A DNA stretch of 64,000 nt from G965216255 sp965216255 (GCA_965216255.1 OZ244148.1:1612001-1676000), one strand, 5' to 3'. Positions 1 through 11,176 are shown, counted from the first letter of the stretch. Program-made: numbers and translations. The notes: a model not told the origin generated them from the letters alone.

Positions 1-3000
1 CCTCGCCCCCCGTTGCCGTGCCATCGACGCTGGCATAGTTAACCGTCACCGGACCGTAGGCAGGCTGATCCATCGTTACGCTAAACTGCGCCGCAACTGC
101 ATGCTCCAGCACCGTAATGTCCCCGATACCAACCACCGGCTTATCATCGTCCACAATCGTTACGATGGCCGAATCCCGGCCGGCTTCCACGCCTTCCGGG
201 ATCTCTGTCAGCCTCACTACGAAGGTCTCGTCCGGTTCGACGAACCCATCTATGTGGATAGCTACATCAATGAAGGCTTTGCTGCTCCCGGCGGCGATGG
301 ATTCGGTACCACTCGTCCCATCAAAGTCCTGGCCGGAAAGCGCCGTGCCATCCTCCAACACCCAGCCCACTGTTATGGCCTGCCCGCTTGCAGGCCGCAC
401 GCCCAGGCGCACGGACGCCACACCCGCGGCTTCGCGTACAGTAAGGTCTTCCAGGCTCAGCGACGGAGCACCCTCGTCATCAAGTATCGTGCCCTGTCCC
501 GAACCATCCACTACAGTCGCCCCCTCCGCGGTACCAAGGCTGACAAGAAATGTCTCGTTTCCCTCGTCCAAGTTGTCGTCCAGTACCGCTACAGAAATCA
601 CGCCTTCAGTCTCCCCCGGCGCAAACGTCAGCACATCCGACGCCGACGCATAGTCCAGTCCCGCCGTTGCGGTGCCCTCCGCCGTAGCATAGGCCACACG
701 GACCTCTTGCGCGCTCGCCTTACTCAACGCCACGGTAAAATCCGCATTGCCCGCAGCCTCCTGTACCGTAGCGTCGCCAATGCTCAGCCCCGCTACCGTG
801 TCGTTGTCCCTGATCGTCACCGTGGCCTCGCGCTGCGCTACCGGGGCGCCCTGCTCTCCGCTCAGCGTGACCGTGAACGCCTCGCTACCCTCCACAATGT
901 CATCCTCCAGCACTTCGATGTCCACACGCTGCAGCGTCTCTCCAGGAGCCAAAACCACTTCCTCTTGCAATGCCACGTAATCTGATCCGGCTATTGCCGT
1001 ACCATCGCTTGTCGCGACAAACACGCGCACCTCGTCCGACTTCGGCGAGCCCAAGGTTACCGTGAGCACCGCCGGCGAAGCATGCTCGAACACCTCAATG
1101 TCCTGCACAGCCAGCTCCGGTGTGTCCTCGTTATCTCGAATCGTCCCGATAGCCTGAGCGTCCGTTATCCGCGTTGCCGTCGCGCTGTGCAAATGCACTA
1201 CGAACATCTCCTCGTCCGCCTCATCCACAGCATCATCCAGAATAGGTACAATCACCTGCCGCTGCCTCACTCCAGCGGCGAAGATCAGCGTCCCTGTGGC
1301 CCGCACATAGTCCTCTCCCTCCACGGCCGAGCGGTCCAGGGTTTCGTAGCCGACCGTCACCTCAAACACACTCGCCGCATCCAGCGTTACCGCAAATACA
1401 GCATCACCGGCATCCTCGTCTACCGACACATCCGCGATGTTCACCATGGGCTGGTCATCCAGAATCCTGCCGACGGCCTCCCGGTCCACAAGCACCGCAC
1501 CCTGTGCATTGGACAGCCTGATAAGAAACGTCTCGTCTGCCTCGTCTGCCGCATCATCCAAAATGGCTACGGAAACAGTCTGTGCCGTTTCCCCCGGCAA
1601 AAATTGCAACTCGCCGCTTGTCGCCGTGTAGTCTTCACCCGCCACCGCTGTCTGGTCCAGTGTCGTGTAACTGGCGCTCACTTCAACGGTGGAAACACTG
1701 CTTAGAGTGGCGGTAAAGACGGCTGCACCAGCATCCTCAAACACCGCTACGTCCGCAATCGAGAGGCGCAGCGCCGCGTCATTGTCCTCTATGATGACCG
1801 TCGCCACGCCGGCCTCAATCGCTGCCGTCGTCGCATTCCAAAGCATAACCTCAAATGTCTCCTCGCCCTCATACACGGCGTCCTCCAGGATCACTACCGT
1901 AATCGTCTGCTCGATCACTCCCGGCAGAAAGGAAAACGTGCCCTCAGCCGCCAGAAAATCCTGGCCGGCTGAAGCCGTGCCTTCCGCCGTTGCAAATTCT
2001 ACCGTCACTGCCCATACACTCGCTGCATCCAGACTCACCGTCAAATCCACCGTACCAGCTCCTTCCCCTACCGTGACTCCAGTGATACTCAGCCTTGGCT
2101 GATCATCCACGATCATGCCCGTTGCGGTACCGCGGCTGATGGCAGCGTTTACAGGATTGGCCAGGCGCAGCAAAAACGTCTCGTCCTCCTCGTCGAGACC
2201 GTCTGCCAGAATGGTTACGGCAATAGACTTTTCCGTTATCCCGGCATCGAAATTCAGTGTGTTGCTTTTTGCCAAATAGTCCAAGCCAGCTCGCGCCGTA
2301 GCATCCACGGTGGCGTATTCAACAGAGATCCGCTGCGTGCTCGCCCGGTCCAGGCTGACTACAAATACGGCACTGCCATCCAGTTCACCAGCCCGGCTAT
2401 CCGCAATGCTGACCCGGACCACGTCATCATCCTCTATAGTGCCGGTGGCGACACCATCAGACAACTCGGCATTCACCGGGCCTGTTAACGTCACCGTAAA
2501 CGTCTCGCTGCCCTCGTCAACCATGTCATCCAGCACGGTGACCGTGACGAACGCCTCCGTATCTCCCGCAGGTATCGTCACACTGCCGCCGGTAACCGCG
2601 CTGTAGTCCGATCCCGCCGTCGCCGTAGCGTCCGTGGTGCTGACCTGCGCCGTCACGCCCTGGCTACTCGCCCCGTCCAGATACACCCGAAACGTCATCT
2701 CGCCTGCGCTCTCGGCTGCGCTCGTATCCGCAATCGATAGCCGGGGCACATCATCATCATCCTCTATAGTGCCGGTGGCGACACCATCAGACAACTCGGC
2801 GTTCACCGCGCCCGTTAACGTCACCGTGAACGTCTCGTTGCCCTCGTTTACCATGTCATCCAGTACGGTGACCGTGACGTACGCCTCCATATCTCCCGCA
2901 GGTATCGTCACACTGCCGCCGGTAACCGCGCTGTAGTCCGATCCTGCCGTCGCCGTAGCGTCCGTTGTGCTGACCTGCGCCGTCACGCCCTCGCTGCTCG

Positions 3001-6000
3001 CCCCGTCTAGATACACCCGAAACGTCATCTCGCCTGCGCTCTCGGCTGCGCTCGTATCCGCAATCGATAGCCGGGGCATATCATCATCATCCTCTATAGT
3101 GCCGGTGGCGACACCATCAGACAACTCGGCGTTCACCGGACCCGTTAACGTCACCGTGAACGTCTCGCTGCCCTCGTCTACCATGTCATCCAGTACGGTG
3201 ACCGTGACGAACGCCTCCGTAGCTCCCGCAGATATCGTCACACTGCCGCCGGTAACCGCGCTGTAGTCCGATCCCGCCGTCGCCGTAGCGTCCGACGTGC
3301 TGACCTGCGCCGTCACGCCCTCGCTGCTCGCCCCGTCAAGATACACCCGAAACGTCATCGCGCCTGCACTCTCGGCTGCGCTCGTATCCGCAATCGATAG
3401 CCGGGGCATATCATCATCATCCTCTATAGTGCCGGTGGCGACACCATCAGACAACTCGGCATTCACCGGGCCCGTTAACGTCACCGTGAACGTCTCGCTG
3501 CCCTCGTTTACCATGTCATCCAGTACGGTGACCGTGACGAACGCCTCCGTAGCTCCCGCAGATATCGTCACACTGCCGCCGGTAACCGCGCTGTAGTCCG
3601 ATCCCGCCGTCGCCGTAGCGTCCGTTGTGCTGACCTGCGCCGTCACGCCCTGGCTGCTCGCCCCGTCAATATACACCCGAAACGTCATCTCGCCTGCGCT
3701 CTCGACTGCGCTCGTATCCGCAATCGATAGCCGGGGCATATCATCATCATCCTCTATAGTGCCGGTGGCGACTCCATCAGACAACTCGGCGTTCACCGGA
3801 CCCGTTAGCGTCACCGTGAACGTCTCGTTGCCCTCGTCTACCATGTCATCCAGTACGGTGACCGTGACGAACGCCTCCGTATCTCCCGCAGCTATCGTCA
3901 CACTGCCGCCGGTAACCGCGCTGTAGTCCGATCCCGCCGTCGCCGTAGCGTCCGACGTGCTGACCTGCGCCGTCACGCCCTCGCTGCCCGCCCCGTCAAG
4001 ATACACCCGAAACGTCATCGCGCCTGCACTCTCGGCTGCGCTCGTATCCGCAATCGATAGCCGGGGCATATCATCATCATCCTCTATAGTGCCGGTGGCG
4101 ACTCCATCAGACAACTCGGCGTTCACCGGACCCGTTAGCGTCACCGTGAACGTCTCGTTGCCCTCGTCTACCATGTCATCCAGTACGGTGACCGTGATGA
4201 ATGCCTCCGTATCTCCCGCAGATATCGTCACACTGCCGCCGGTAACCGCGCTGTAGTCCGATCCCGCCGTCGCCGTAGCATCCGACGTGCTGTACTGCGC
4301 CGTCACGCCCCGGCTGCTCGCCCCTTCCAGATACACCCGAAACGTCATCTCGCCTGCACTCTCGGCTGCGCTCGTATCCGCAATCGATAGCCGGGGCATA
4401 TCGTCATCATCCTCTATAGTGCCGGTAGCGACACCATCAGACAACTCGGCGTTCACCGGACCCGTTAACGTCACCGTGAACGTCTCTTCGCTCTCGTCAA
4501 TCATATCATCCAGCACGGAGACCGTGACGAACGCCTCCGTATCTCCCGCAGATATCGTCACACTGCCGCCGGTAACTGCGCTGTAGTCCGATCCCGCCGT
4601 CGCCGTAGCATCCGACGTGCTGTACTGCGCCGTCACGCCCCGGCTGCTCACCCCGTCCAGATACACCCGAAACGTCATCTCGCCTGCACTCTCGGCTGCG
4701 CTCGTATCCGCAATCGATAGCCGGGGCATATCATCATCATCCTCTATAGTGCCGGTAGCGACACCATCAGACAACTCGGCGTTCACCGGGCCCGTTAACG
4801 TCACCGTGAACGTCTCTTCGCTCTCGTCAATCATATCATCCAGCACAGAGACCGTAATGAACGCCTCCATATCTCCCGCAGATATCGTCACACTGCCGCC
4901 GGTAACCGCGCTGTAGTCCACTCCCGCCGTCGCCGTAGCGTCCGCTGTGCTGACCTGCGCCGTCACGCCCTCGCTGCTCGCCCCGTCAAGATACACCCGA
5001 AACGTCATCTCGCCTGCGCTCTCGGCTGCGCTCGTATCCGCAATCGATAGCCGGGGCATATCATCATCATCCTCTATAGTGCCGGTGGCGGCACCATCGG
5101 ACAACTCGGCGTTCACCGGGCCCGTTAACGTTACCGTGAACGTCTCGTTGCTCTCGTCTACCATGTCATCCAGTACGGAGACCGTGACGAACGCCTCCAT
5201 ATCTCCCGCAGATATCGTCACACTGCCGCCGGTAACCGCGCTGTAGTCCACTCCCGCCGTCGCCGTAGCGTCCGCTGTGCTGACCTGCGCCGTCACGCCC
5301 TCGCTGCTCGCCCCGTCCAGATACACCCGAAACGTCATCTCGCCTGCACTCTCGGCTGCGCTCGTATCCGCAATCGATAGCTGCAGCGCCGTATCATCAT
5401 CCACTATCGTGCCGGTGGCCTCGGTGTCGCCTCGGTTCGCAAAATACACGAACACGATCGTCGCCGTGAACGTCTCGTCCGGCTCAACCAATGCATCCGG
5501 CAGGACCGAAACAGATACGCTCGTCTCCTTTTTCCCCGCTGGAATCGCCCAGTTTCCTTCCGCTATCGCCACGTAGTCCTCGCCTTCCACGGCCGTATCC
5601 TCCGTCTCGCTCAAAGCCGAAAACCTGCCGCGCACCCTACCCCCGCTATCTTTATCCAGCGCTATTCTGAAAGTGATCTCTCCGTCATCCTCATTCGCGC
5701 TACCGTCGAAGATGGAGACCTCGGGCGCCGCATCATCATCCTTAATCCTACCTACCCCCACGCCGTCCCGAATATCGGCATAACTCGAGCCGTAGATTCT
5801 CAGTTCAAATGATTCGTGTCCTTCATCAATCTGGTCGTCCAGGATCTGGACCGATATCGTAGCCGTGGTTTCACCCGCGGGTATGATTAGTCGGGTAGAC
5901 GGAATGTCAACATAGTCACTGCCGGCTTGCGCGCCCCCAATGGCTGCGGTGTAATAAAACACGATGACATCCTCTGCTGACGGGAGCGTCATCGAAACGT

Positions 6001-7876
6001 TGAAGTCGAAACTTCCAGAACTCTCCGAACCCGAGGCATCGCTAATGGAAAGGCTCGGAAGTAATTCGTCCTCCAGGATACTGCCCCGAGCCGTGCTACC
6101 CGCTACCGGCACGCTGCCCTCCGTCGAGACAGTTACGGTAAAGAGCTCGGTCGGCTCCCATTTCGTATCGTCGAGTATCGGTATTGAAAACGACGCTTCC
6201 AATGCTCCCACCGCTATGGTCACACTCCCGGTCGTGTGCGTGTAGTCCTCGCCCGCCGTTGCCGAAGATTCGCCCTCCCGATAGCGCTCATAACCGTCGC
6301 TCGTTTCATAATCAACCGTTACCTCCGCGCTGGCCGCGGATTCCAGATCGACAGTGAATACCATCGACCCGTCGTTCTCGTTGGCTTGCCCATTGCGTAC
6401 CACAATGCCCGGAGTATTGTCATTGTCCTCAATGGTAACCGTGTAGTCGAAATTGTTGATGCGTCCAAAGGGGTCGTTGTTGTCATCATAGAAATAGACG
6501 ACAAAATATTCATCCCCCTCGCGGTCGTTATCATCAGTCAGGCTAATATCGAAGCACGCGAGAGTCTCGACGCCAAATCCATTTGGAAACACGACTTTCG
6601 CCGCGCTGTCCACATAATCCGTACCAGCTTCGGCAGTGCCATCAACCGTCTGATATCTGATGTATGAACCGGTAACGGCATAACCCCTAGACGCGTAAAA
6701 CCGCACATGATCCGAGCTCTCGGGAACTGTGCATTCATCAATAGTTGGATCACCACGTGACGTGGCAAAAATGCAGTGATGGTCCGAGCAGTCTGAGCCT
6801 GAGGCTTCTTTCGGCAACTGGTAATTCGCATTGGCGCCTGCGCTTGCGCCCAGCATATCGTCCGTTACCGTGCCCTGTCCCAGGGCGTGCTCGAGCGCGC
6901 CGTGAACCGGATCTGGCAGCTGCACGGAGAAGGCTTCGTCGCCCTCCTCCAAGCGATCCGCGACGAATGGAATCTTTAGTGTATTCGTCAATTCCCGCGG
7001 CGCAAGCGATTGCGCTCCCACACGTGACACGAAATCATCCGGCGCTGCCGGAACCGCACGCGTCTCATAGTCGACCCGGATTTCTGTCTCGGTAGTGTCG
7101 CTTTGGCGCACCGCAAACCCGATGCCGCTCGTGCTTTCCCGGGCACGGCTGTCCTCCACTTTAATGGAGGGCTTACGGCCTGCTCCCCGTGCGTGCGTCC
7201 ACTTGCTAAGCGCGGCCGACAATGACGAGGAACGGGGCAGGGCAGGTGCTTGCCGGCGCACCGTCCGGCCTTCCGCTGCACCGATACGCAGGGCCCGGTG
7301 CAGAATTCCTTCTGGCGAGCAGGCAGGCTCGGGCATGCCAAGCCTGACTCCTGTGTTCCCATTGTTTACCGCGGCAACAATAGCTCCCCCACTACTCGGG
7401 TCCGCAGAATAGAAGGCTGAATAGGCACCCTGAACGCCCGCGTGAGTCTCTAACACACTCTGGCGCGTCATTGAATGCAACACACCACACAACTGATTGC
7501 CAACGTTTCCAAGACAATTGCGGCCGGGAAAATGTACCAGACCCTTCCGGCTTCGATAGGGGAAAAGGCAGGCTTCGCTCGTATCTTTTGGGGTACTGCC
7601 AAATCTTCCCGGAACAACCCCTTCGGGCTCCCACATCAACCCACCAACCGCTCCGCCCCAAAATGCATGCGCAACTCCCGTGCGGTGATAGAGACCCGCA
7701 CCTCTTGCCGAATAGGACACATGCGAGGAATCTCCACTGTTGTGCTGCTGCGCATACGCCTGTCCTCCACCGGTCAGACCAGAGCCGCCAAGAAGCCCCG
7801 CAGCTACAGTCAGCCAAATCATGCCGGACAACAAGCTTTGCCGCCACCATCCTGTGCATCGCATCACTAACCGCAT
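1..7876 (-). CDS. Giant secreted Calx-beta repeat protein (5' part, 3' end outside window)
   Basis: An open frame of at least 2,625 codons runs on the minus strand from an ATG at 7876 to the left edge without a stop. A second in-frame ATG at 7864 is possible. A TGA lies shortly upstream of 7876. The first ~43 residues form a signal peptide: a basic start, a hydrophobic segment, and a cleavage-like AYAQQ end. After a ~230-residue unique region come Calx-beta type domains, each with a start like PSIKVED, a TAxxGxDY motif, and a DDxxxEGxExFxV(T) motif followed by GTIxDDD. These acidic motifs bind Ca2+ in the family. Calx-beta tandem arrays usually form long extracellular adhesins or matrix proteins. 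The C-terminal anchor or secretion signal is not in the window. Plus-strand ORFs of about 99 aa here are shadows of the repeats. Confidence 0.9.
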   Translation of the reverse strand, partial: MRLVMRCTGWWRQSLLSGMIWLTVAAGLLGGSGLTGGGQAYAQQHNSGDSSHVSYSARGAGLYHRTGVAHAFWGGAVGGLMWEPEGVVPGRFGSTPKDTSEACLFPYRSRKGLVHFPGRNCLGNVGNQLCGVLHSMTRQSVLETHAGVQGAYSAFYSADPSSGGAIVAAVNNGNTGVRLGMPEPACSPEGILHRALRIGAAEGRTVRRQAPALPRSSSLSAALSKWTHARGAGRKPSIKVEDSRARESTSGIGFAVRQSDTTETEIRVDYETRAVPAAPDDFVSRVGAQSLAPRELTNTLKIPFVADRLEEGDEAFSVQLPDPVHGALEHALGQGTVTDDMLGASAGANANYQLPKEASGSDCSDHHCIFATSRGDPTIDECTVPESSDHVRFYASRGYAVTGSYIRYQTVDGTAEAGTDYVDSAAKVVFPNGFGVETLACFDISLTDDNDREGDEYFVVYFYDDNNDPFGRINNFDYTVTIEDNDNTPGIVVRNGQANENDGSMVFTVDLESAASAEVTVDYETSDGYERYREGESSATAGEDYTHTTGSVTIAVGALEASFSIPILDDTKWEPTELFTVTVSTEGSVPVAGSTARGSILEDELLPSLSISDASGSESSGSFDFNVSMTLPSAEDVIVFYYTAAIGGAQAGSDYVDIPSTRLIIPAGETTATISVQILDDQIDEGHESFELRIYGSSYADIRDGVGVGRIKDDDAAPEVSIFDGSANEDDGEITFRIALDKDSGGRVRGRFSALSETEDTAVEGEDYVAIAEGNWAIPAGKKETSVSVSVLPDALVEPDETFTATIVFVYFANRGDTEATGTIVDDDTALQLSIADTSAAESAGEMTFRVYLDGASSEGVTAQVSTADATATAGVDYSAVTGGSVTISAGDMEAFVTVSVLDDMVDESNETFTVTLTGPVNAELSDGAATGTIEDDDDMPRLSIADTSAAESAGEMTFRVYLDGASSEGVTAQVSTADATATAGVDYSAVTGGSVTISAGDMEAFITVSVLDDMIDESEETFTVTLTGPVNAELSDGVATGTIEDDDDMPRLSIADTSAAESAGEMTFRVYLDGVSSRGVTAQYSTSDATATAGSDYSAVTGGSVTISAGDTEAFVTVSVLDDMIDESEETFTVTLTGPVNAELSDGVATGTIEDDDDMPRLSIADTSAAESAGEMTFRVYLEGASSRGVTAQYSTSDATATAGSDYSAVTGGSVTISAGDTEAFITVTVLDDMVDEGNETFTVTLTGPVNAELSDGVATGTIEDDDDMPRLSIADTSAAESAGAMTFRVYLDGAGSEGVTAQVSTSDATATAGSDYSAVTGGSVTIAAGDTEAFVTVTVLDDMVDEGNETFTVTLTGPVNAELSDGVATGTIEDDDDMPRLSIADTSAVESAGEMTFRVYIDGASSQGVTAQVSTTDATATAGSDYSAVTGGSVTISAGATEAFVTVTVLDDMVNEGSETFTVTLTGPVNAELSDGVATGTIEDDDDMPRLSIADTSAAESAGAMTFRVYLDGASSEGVTAQVSTSDATATAGSDYSAVTGGSVTISAGATEAFVTVTVLDDMVDEGSETFTVTLTGPVNAELSDGVATGTIEDDDDMPRLSIADTSAAESAGEMTFRVYLDGASSEGVTAQVSTTDATATAGSDYSAVTGGSVTIPAGDMEAYVTVTVLDDMVNEGNETFTVTLTGAVNAELSDGVATGTIEDDDDVPRLSIADTSAAESAGEMTFRVYLDGASSQGVTAQVSTTDATATAGSDYSAVTGGSVTIPAGDTEAFVTVTVLDDMVDEGSETFTVTLTGPVNAELSDGVATGTIEDDDVVRVSIADSRAGELDGSAVFVVSLDRASTQRISVEYATVDATARAGLDYLAKSNTLNFDAGITEKSIAVTILADGLDEEDETFLLRLANPVNAAISRGTATGMIVDDQPRLSITGVTVGEGAGTVDLTVSLDAASVWAVTVEFATAEGTASAGQDFLAAEGTFSFLPGVIEQTITVVILEDAVYEGEETFEVMLWNATTAAIEAGVATVIIEDNDAALRLSIADVAVFEDAGAAVFTATLSSVSTVEVSASYTTLDQTAVAGEDYTATSGELQFLPGETAQTVSVAILDDAADEADETFLIRLSNAQGAVLVDREAVGRILDDQPMVNIADVSVDEDAGDAVFAVTLDAASVFEVTVGYETLDRSAVEGEDYVRATGTLIFAAGVRQRQVIVPILDDAVDEADEEMFVVHLHSATATRITDAQAIGTIRDNEDTPELAVQDIEVFEHASPAVLTVTLGSPKSDEVRVFVATSDGTAIAGSDYVALQEEVVLAPGETLQRVDIEVLEDDIVEGSEAFTVTLSGEQGAPVAQREATVTIRDNDTVAGLSIGDATVQEAAGNADFTVALSKASAQEVRVAYATAEGTATAGLDYASASDVLTFAPGETEGVISVAVLDDNLDEGNETFLVSLGTAEGATVVDGSGQGTILDDEGAPSLSLEDLTVREAAGVASVRLGVRPASGQAITVGWVLEDGTALSGQDFDGTSGTESIAAGSSKAFIDVAIHIDGFVEPDETFVVRLTEIPEGVEAGRDSAIVTIVDDDKPVVGIGDITVLEHAVAAQFSVTMDQPAYGPVTVNYASVDGTATGGE
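2431..5400 (-). repeat. Nine tandem 330-bp near-identical Calx-beta repeats
   Basis: The same block recurs with an exact 330-bp period; a CCTCTATAGT landmark on the plus strand falls at 2431, 2761, 3091, 3421, 3751, 4081, 4411, 4741 and 5071. Each unit encodes one 110-residue Calx-beta domain in frame. Units differ by only a few bases, often silent or conservative. The flanking Calx-beta domains are much more diverged. This pattern points to recent expansion or homogenisation by unequal recombination, and to likely copy-number variation between strains. Confidence 0.95.
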
Positions 7877-9789
7877 GAGAAGCTGGAATCAGGAAATACT
7901 GGACAAAACTTGATGAGCAGCGACCCAAAATCGTCGCCATCCAAGTAGAGCGTGTAGGGCACTGGGCATCCCGGTAGAGGCTACGCAAGGCGTCCTGCGA
8001 TGCCACACGGCAGGTTTAGTACAGGCCTGCGTGCGCATCGCCCGCACCTTCTTATTGCCTAGGTACAGAACACCTTTGCCCCCGGGCCACACATGCTGCT
8101 GCGGACACTGATGCCCGCGCTCAAAAGCCCTGAACGCAGTCAAGTCGACGCTCTTGCACTTGACAAAGGCTTCAAGGGCACGGACAAAGGCCTTAGTCAT
8201 GGGAGCAACAAATGCGAAAGAAGCGACCGGCTTCTTGCGATCCTACGGAAGGAACCAGCCCGCTCCACCGGGCGCCTGCACCCTATGGGTGTATACGTTC
8301 ATTTACAGCCGCTCAGTTCATCCGATTTCCAGGGTAATCTGCTGCCCAATCACACCGCCTTCATTGCGCCCTGTCTTTATGGTACATACCGATGCCTACC
8401 GCAGAGATATTGGCATGCAAGCCAGAGGCTGTGCCCCATTCACAAGCTCCGAACCCTCCAGCGATGACGCGAATCACGGTCTCGTCCGTCTAAGGGAAAG
8501 CCTCGCTAGCATTCCAAATTGAAAGCCTTGTCAATAACGTTAGATTGCCCTACTCGGCGAATAGCTTACCCACAAGATTGTTAATGGCCAGAGCCAAACC
8601 TGTGGTACACCCCCGCCTACTGTTACCCCATGGCAAGCATCCGCCGTCGAAACCACTTCCGGGGCAGGGTACCAGCCCGCGCAGCTTCGCCCTTACCCAT
8701 AAACCAAGCAACCGGTCGTGTTCGCAGTTTAGCCATAGCACAAGCCAGCACCTACGACAAGTGGCCAGGTGCTGGCGAGTTAAGGATTCCCATGCGCACA
8801 TAAATGACTGCAACTCCGACACGGAACGACAGGCAACTTCGGCTATTTCCACGCGTCGCTGCACATTTGTACCATTCGCAGATATAGTGTTTACCAATTA
8901 GGCGCGCAGAAAGCCGAACGCTCGCATCAGATCCTGACAACCTGAAAGTGGACTCGCCGGAATGTGACGCTGGACCAGTTCCACCAACCGAGCCCCAAAC
9001 GCCATAAGAGCCGAGGATCTATCCCTTGCCTGCACACCAATGTATTTGCCTTGCTCCGTGCATTCACACGGCACGCCAATCACGCAGTTTCGTGCAGGCG
9101 AAACACTTGCCACCGGAAATCCGCCACCTATCTCGGCATCAAGGGCGGCCCGGTACAAGCACATCATGACTCCCGCTGCCAAGAGGAGCGGTTACTATAG
9201 TGGCTCTTCCCAGCAGATGCTAGGCCACACCACCCTCTAGTTGAAAGAGCCGCGTACTCGGTCGAGGGTACGCAGAAGAACGTTCTTTCCATTCAACGGC
9301 ACGTAGCGGTTCAACCGCCTGAACGGCAATACTATTTAGCAGGTAACCCGACAACGGGGCAAGACTATACCCGCCTAATTGCGGGGATTGAAATCTACCC
9401 TATCTTAACATCAAATGCAAATCCTGACGAACACGTTTGAGTAGTCTTTTCTGATCGCACCTCTCCTGTTCCTGGAGAACCCAGCTTGATCTTCCCCACC
9501 TTATTCGCCAGAATCCACTAACATTCTTATGGTGGCAAATATCGACTGTAAGTCACGGGTTATTAGCAATTTGCATGGAATACAAACCTACGCATGTGGG
9601 TTCTCTTGCTTGTATCCTCATGCATTATAAGATGAATCAAGTTCACGTTTATACCCCCGCTGTTTATTTGCCTGCCCCTTCAACAAATCGATAGGAGTTG
9701 CCGGCACTGTTACGGATAGCCTCTCTTCCTATGTCGGCGCCATCCTGGTACGTGCGTTATTTTGCCCTCTGCGGCTTCGATGAGTACTC
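7877..9789. other. Gene-poor decayed region
   Basis: I recognise no complete gene here. Short ORFs on both strands overlap without consistent coding character. The best candidate is a 94-codon minus-strand ORF at 8898-9182 with no family I can name. A plus-strand fragment near 9205-9237 encodes QMLGHTTL, which resembles the C-terminal box of tyrosine recombinases but is too short to call. The region lies between the start of the repeat protein and a reverse transcriptase relic, and looks like eroded mobile-element DNA. Confidence 0.4.
8898..9182 (-). CDS. Unrecognised 94-aa ORF
   Basis: This open frame starts with ATG at 9182 and ends at 8898. The middle of the protein (GGFPVASVSPARNCVIGVP, then RDRSSALMAFGARLVELV) has a more protein-like composition than the surrounding shadow ORFs. 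I cannot assign a family, and see no signal peptide or membrane segment. It may be a fragment of a larger decayed gene. Confidence 0.2.
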   Translation of the reverse strand: MAAGVMMCLYRAALDAEIGGGFPVASVSPARNCVIGVPCECTEQGKYIGVQARDRSSALMAFGARLVELVQRHIPASPLSGCQDLMRAFGFLRA

Positions 9790-10342
9790 GCCTCGTGTCT
9801 GCTCTACTACCGGCATCCGAAATAGCCCAGCCGCTTCCAGGCAAGAATGAAGCGGCGCATGTAGGCGATCGGAGATCGCCAGTATTGCTCAGAAGCGGCG
9901 AAATCAGTGCCCCCTGCGGGGTCCCTTTCCCTTGCTTCCTTGCACGGTTCGTGAGACGTTTGCCTCCCTTGCCGTCATCTTCCTCTACTGGCATGATCAG
10001 CCATGAATTGATGAGTTTCAGCATCCGACCATCGCTTATGCGACGCGCCATGAACTGCATCATCTTCTCATGCGGTATCTCGCCATAGTAGTTCGACAGG
10101 TCTGCGTCAACCACCTCCCTGTGACCCCTATTCAGGAGTCTGTGGACATGCTTGACCGCTCCCTGTGCGCCACGTCCCCTCCGGTAGGCATACTACTCCT
10201 CTTTCAGGTCCGCTTCGAAGATCGGCTCCAGCACCAACATGGCCGATGTCTGCGCTACCCGGTCGCAAATGCAGGCAATACTCAGCGGACGAAACTTGCC
10301 CGGCTGCTTCTTCGGGATGAGTACCTGACGCACCACACGCGA
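9790..10342 (-). pseudogene. Group II intron reverse transcriptase/maturase relic
   Basis: Minus-strand translation gives successive RT motifs of a group II intron-encoded protein: VLIPKKQPGKFRPLSIAC, then AYRRGRGAQGAV, VVDADLSNYYGEIPHEK (catalytic RT block), KGTPQGALISPLLSN, and after a frameshift YMRRFILAWKRLGY. An in-frame TAG interrupts it just before AYRRGRG. The frame is lost between the LLSN and YMRRF motifs and again after YMRRF. The YADD catalytic motif, maturase (X) and endonuclease domains are absent. It is clearly dead. It could descend from the protein that once served one of the miniature intron families in this window, but nothing in the sequence proves which. Confidence 0.75.
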
Positions 10343-11176
10343 CTCGTGTCTCGTATGTCGACGTAATCCGCAAACAAAATGCCAAGATGGTCCAGATGCA
10401 TGCGATTATATATATGTATTTACCAGACAGGAACGTGAGAATTGCAAGGACCGATGCATAGGGGATCACTTCGACTGTTGGACCGCACACTCATGGTAGC
10501 TTTGGCTATTGCGACAGACCCTGGATGTCGTGAAACAACTTGGCTGTTCCAGTCCGTGACACGGGTTAGACCATGAAGAAAACCGGCTGTATCGTGCCAG
10601 GGCCCTGATTGCAGTAGCGATGAGAACAGAACGACGTCTTCACGGCGCGCATCGGAAATGTGGTCGAAGCATGCTACCTCGGCCCCTGGGAAAAACGCGC
10701 CGGTCATGATTGTCGCAATACACGCTAGGGGCCTACCGCAGCGTAGAAGCCGCGTAACCATGCGCCGCCGTCGGCGTGCGTCCACATCGCAACCTCAACT
10801 AACACAATGGGTGGTCCTTGGGCAGGAGGTTACAGCAGTAACGCCCTCCGGCAGCGCGGCCGCCACCATAGCCGTCTGTTTTTGAAGAACAGGACCATAG
10901 CGCCGTCCATACCGCGGCAGCCGTGGTCTGTCCGAATGACTTCGGCCGGAGGCTGCAATATTATAAGGCCGCCCTAGAGCAGAGCCTGCGAGGAAAAGCA
11001 GCCCCCCGCCCGTCGCTTATGCATGCTGAAGAGTGTTCAAGGCCATCACTGCAACGTGTATCGCAGCCGAGCCTGCATACAATGCACGCACATAAGCCGC
11101 TGCCTGCTTGCGGGCAGCCTACCGGGCGGGAGACCGGCAAATCCGTATCACCCATAACGTAACCGCCCCACATGCC
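10343..11176. other. Gene-poor stretch
   Basis: I see no recognisable gene, RNA or ordered repeat in this stretch between the RT relic and the IS110 relic. The ORFs present are short, overlap on both strands and match no family I know. Confidence 0.4.

Noticed and set aside
2431..5400. A CRISPR array, because of regular repeats.
   Set aside because: The repeat unit is 330 bp, lies in a coding frame and has no spacers. No cas gene is present.
2310..5576. A series of plus-strand ORFs of about 99 aa with the same sequence every 330 bp, looking like a tandem family of small genes.
   Set aside because: They are the antisense shadow of the Calx-beta repeats. The minus-strand frame is open for more than 7.8 kb with a signal peptide and clear domain motifs.
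9040..9240. A tyrosine recombinase gene ending with QMLGHTTL.
   Set aside because: Only an eight-residue box matches; no catalytic Arg, His or Tyr context is present in the surrounding frames.
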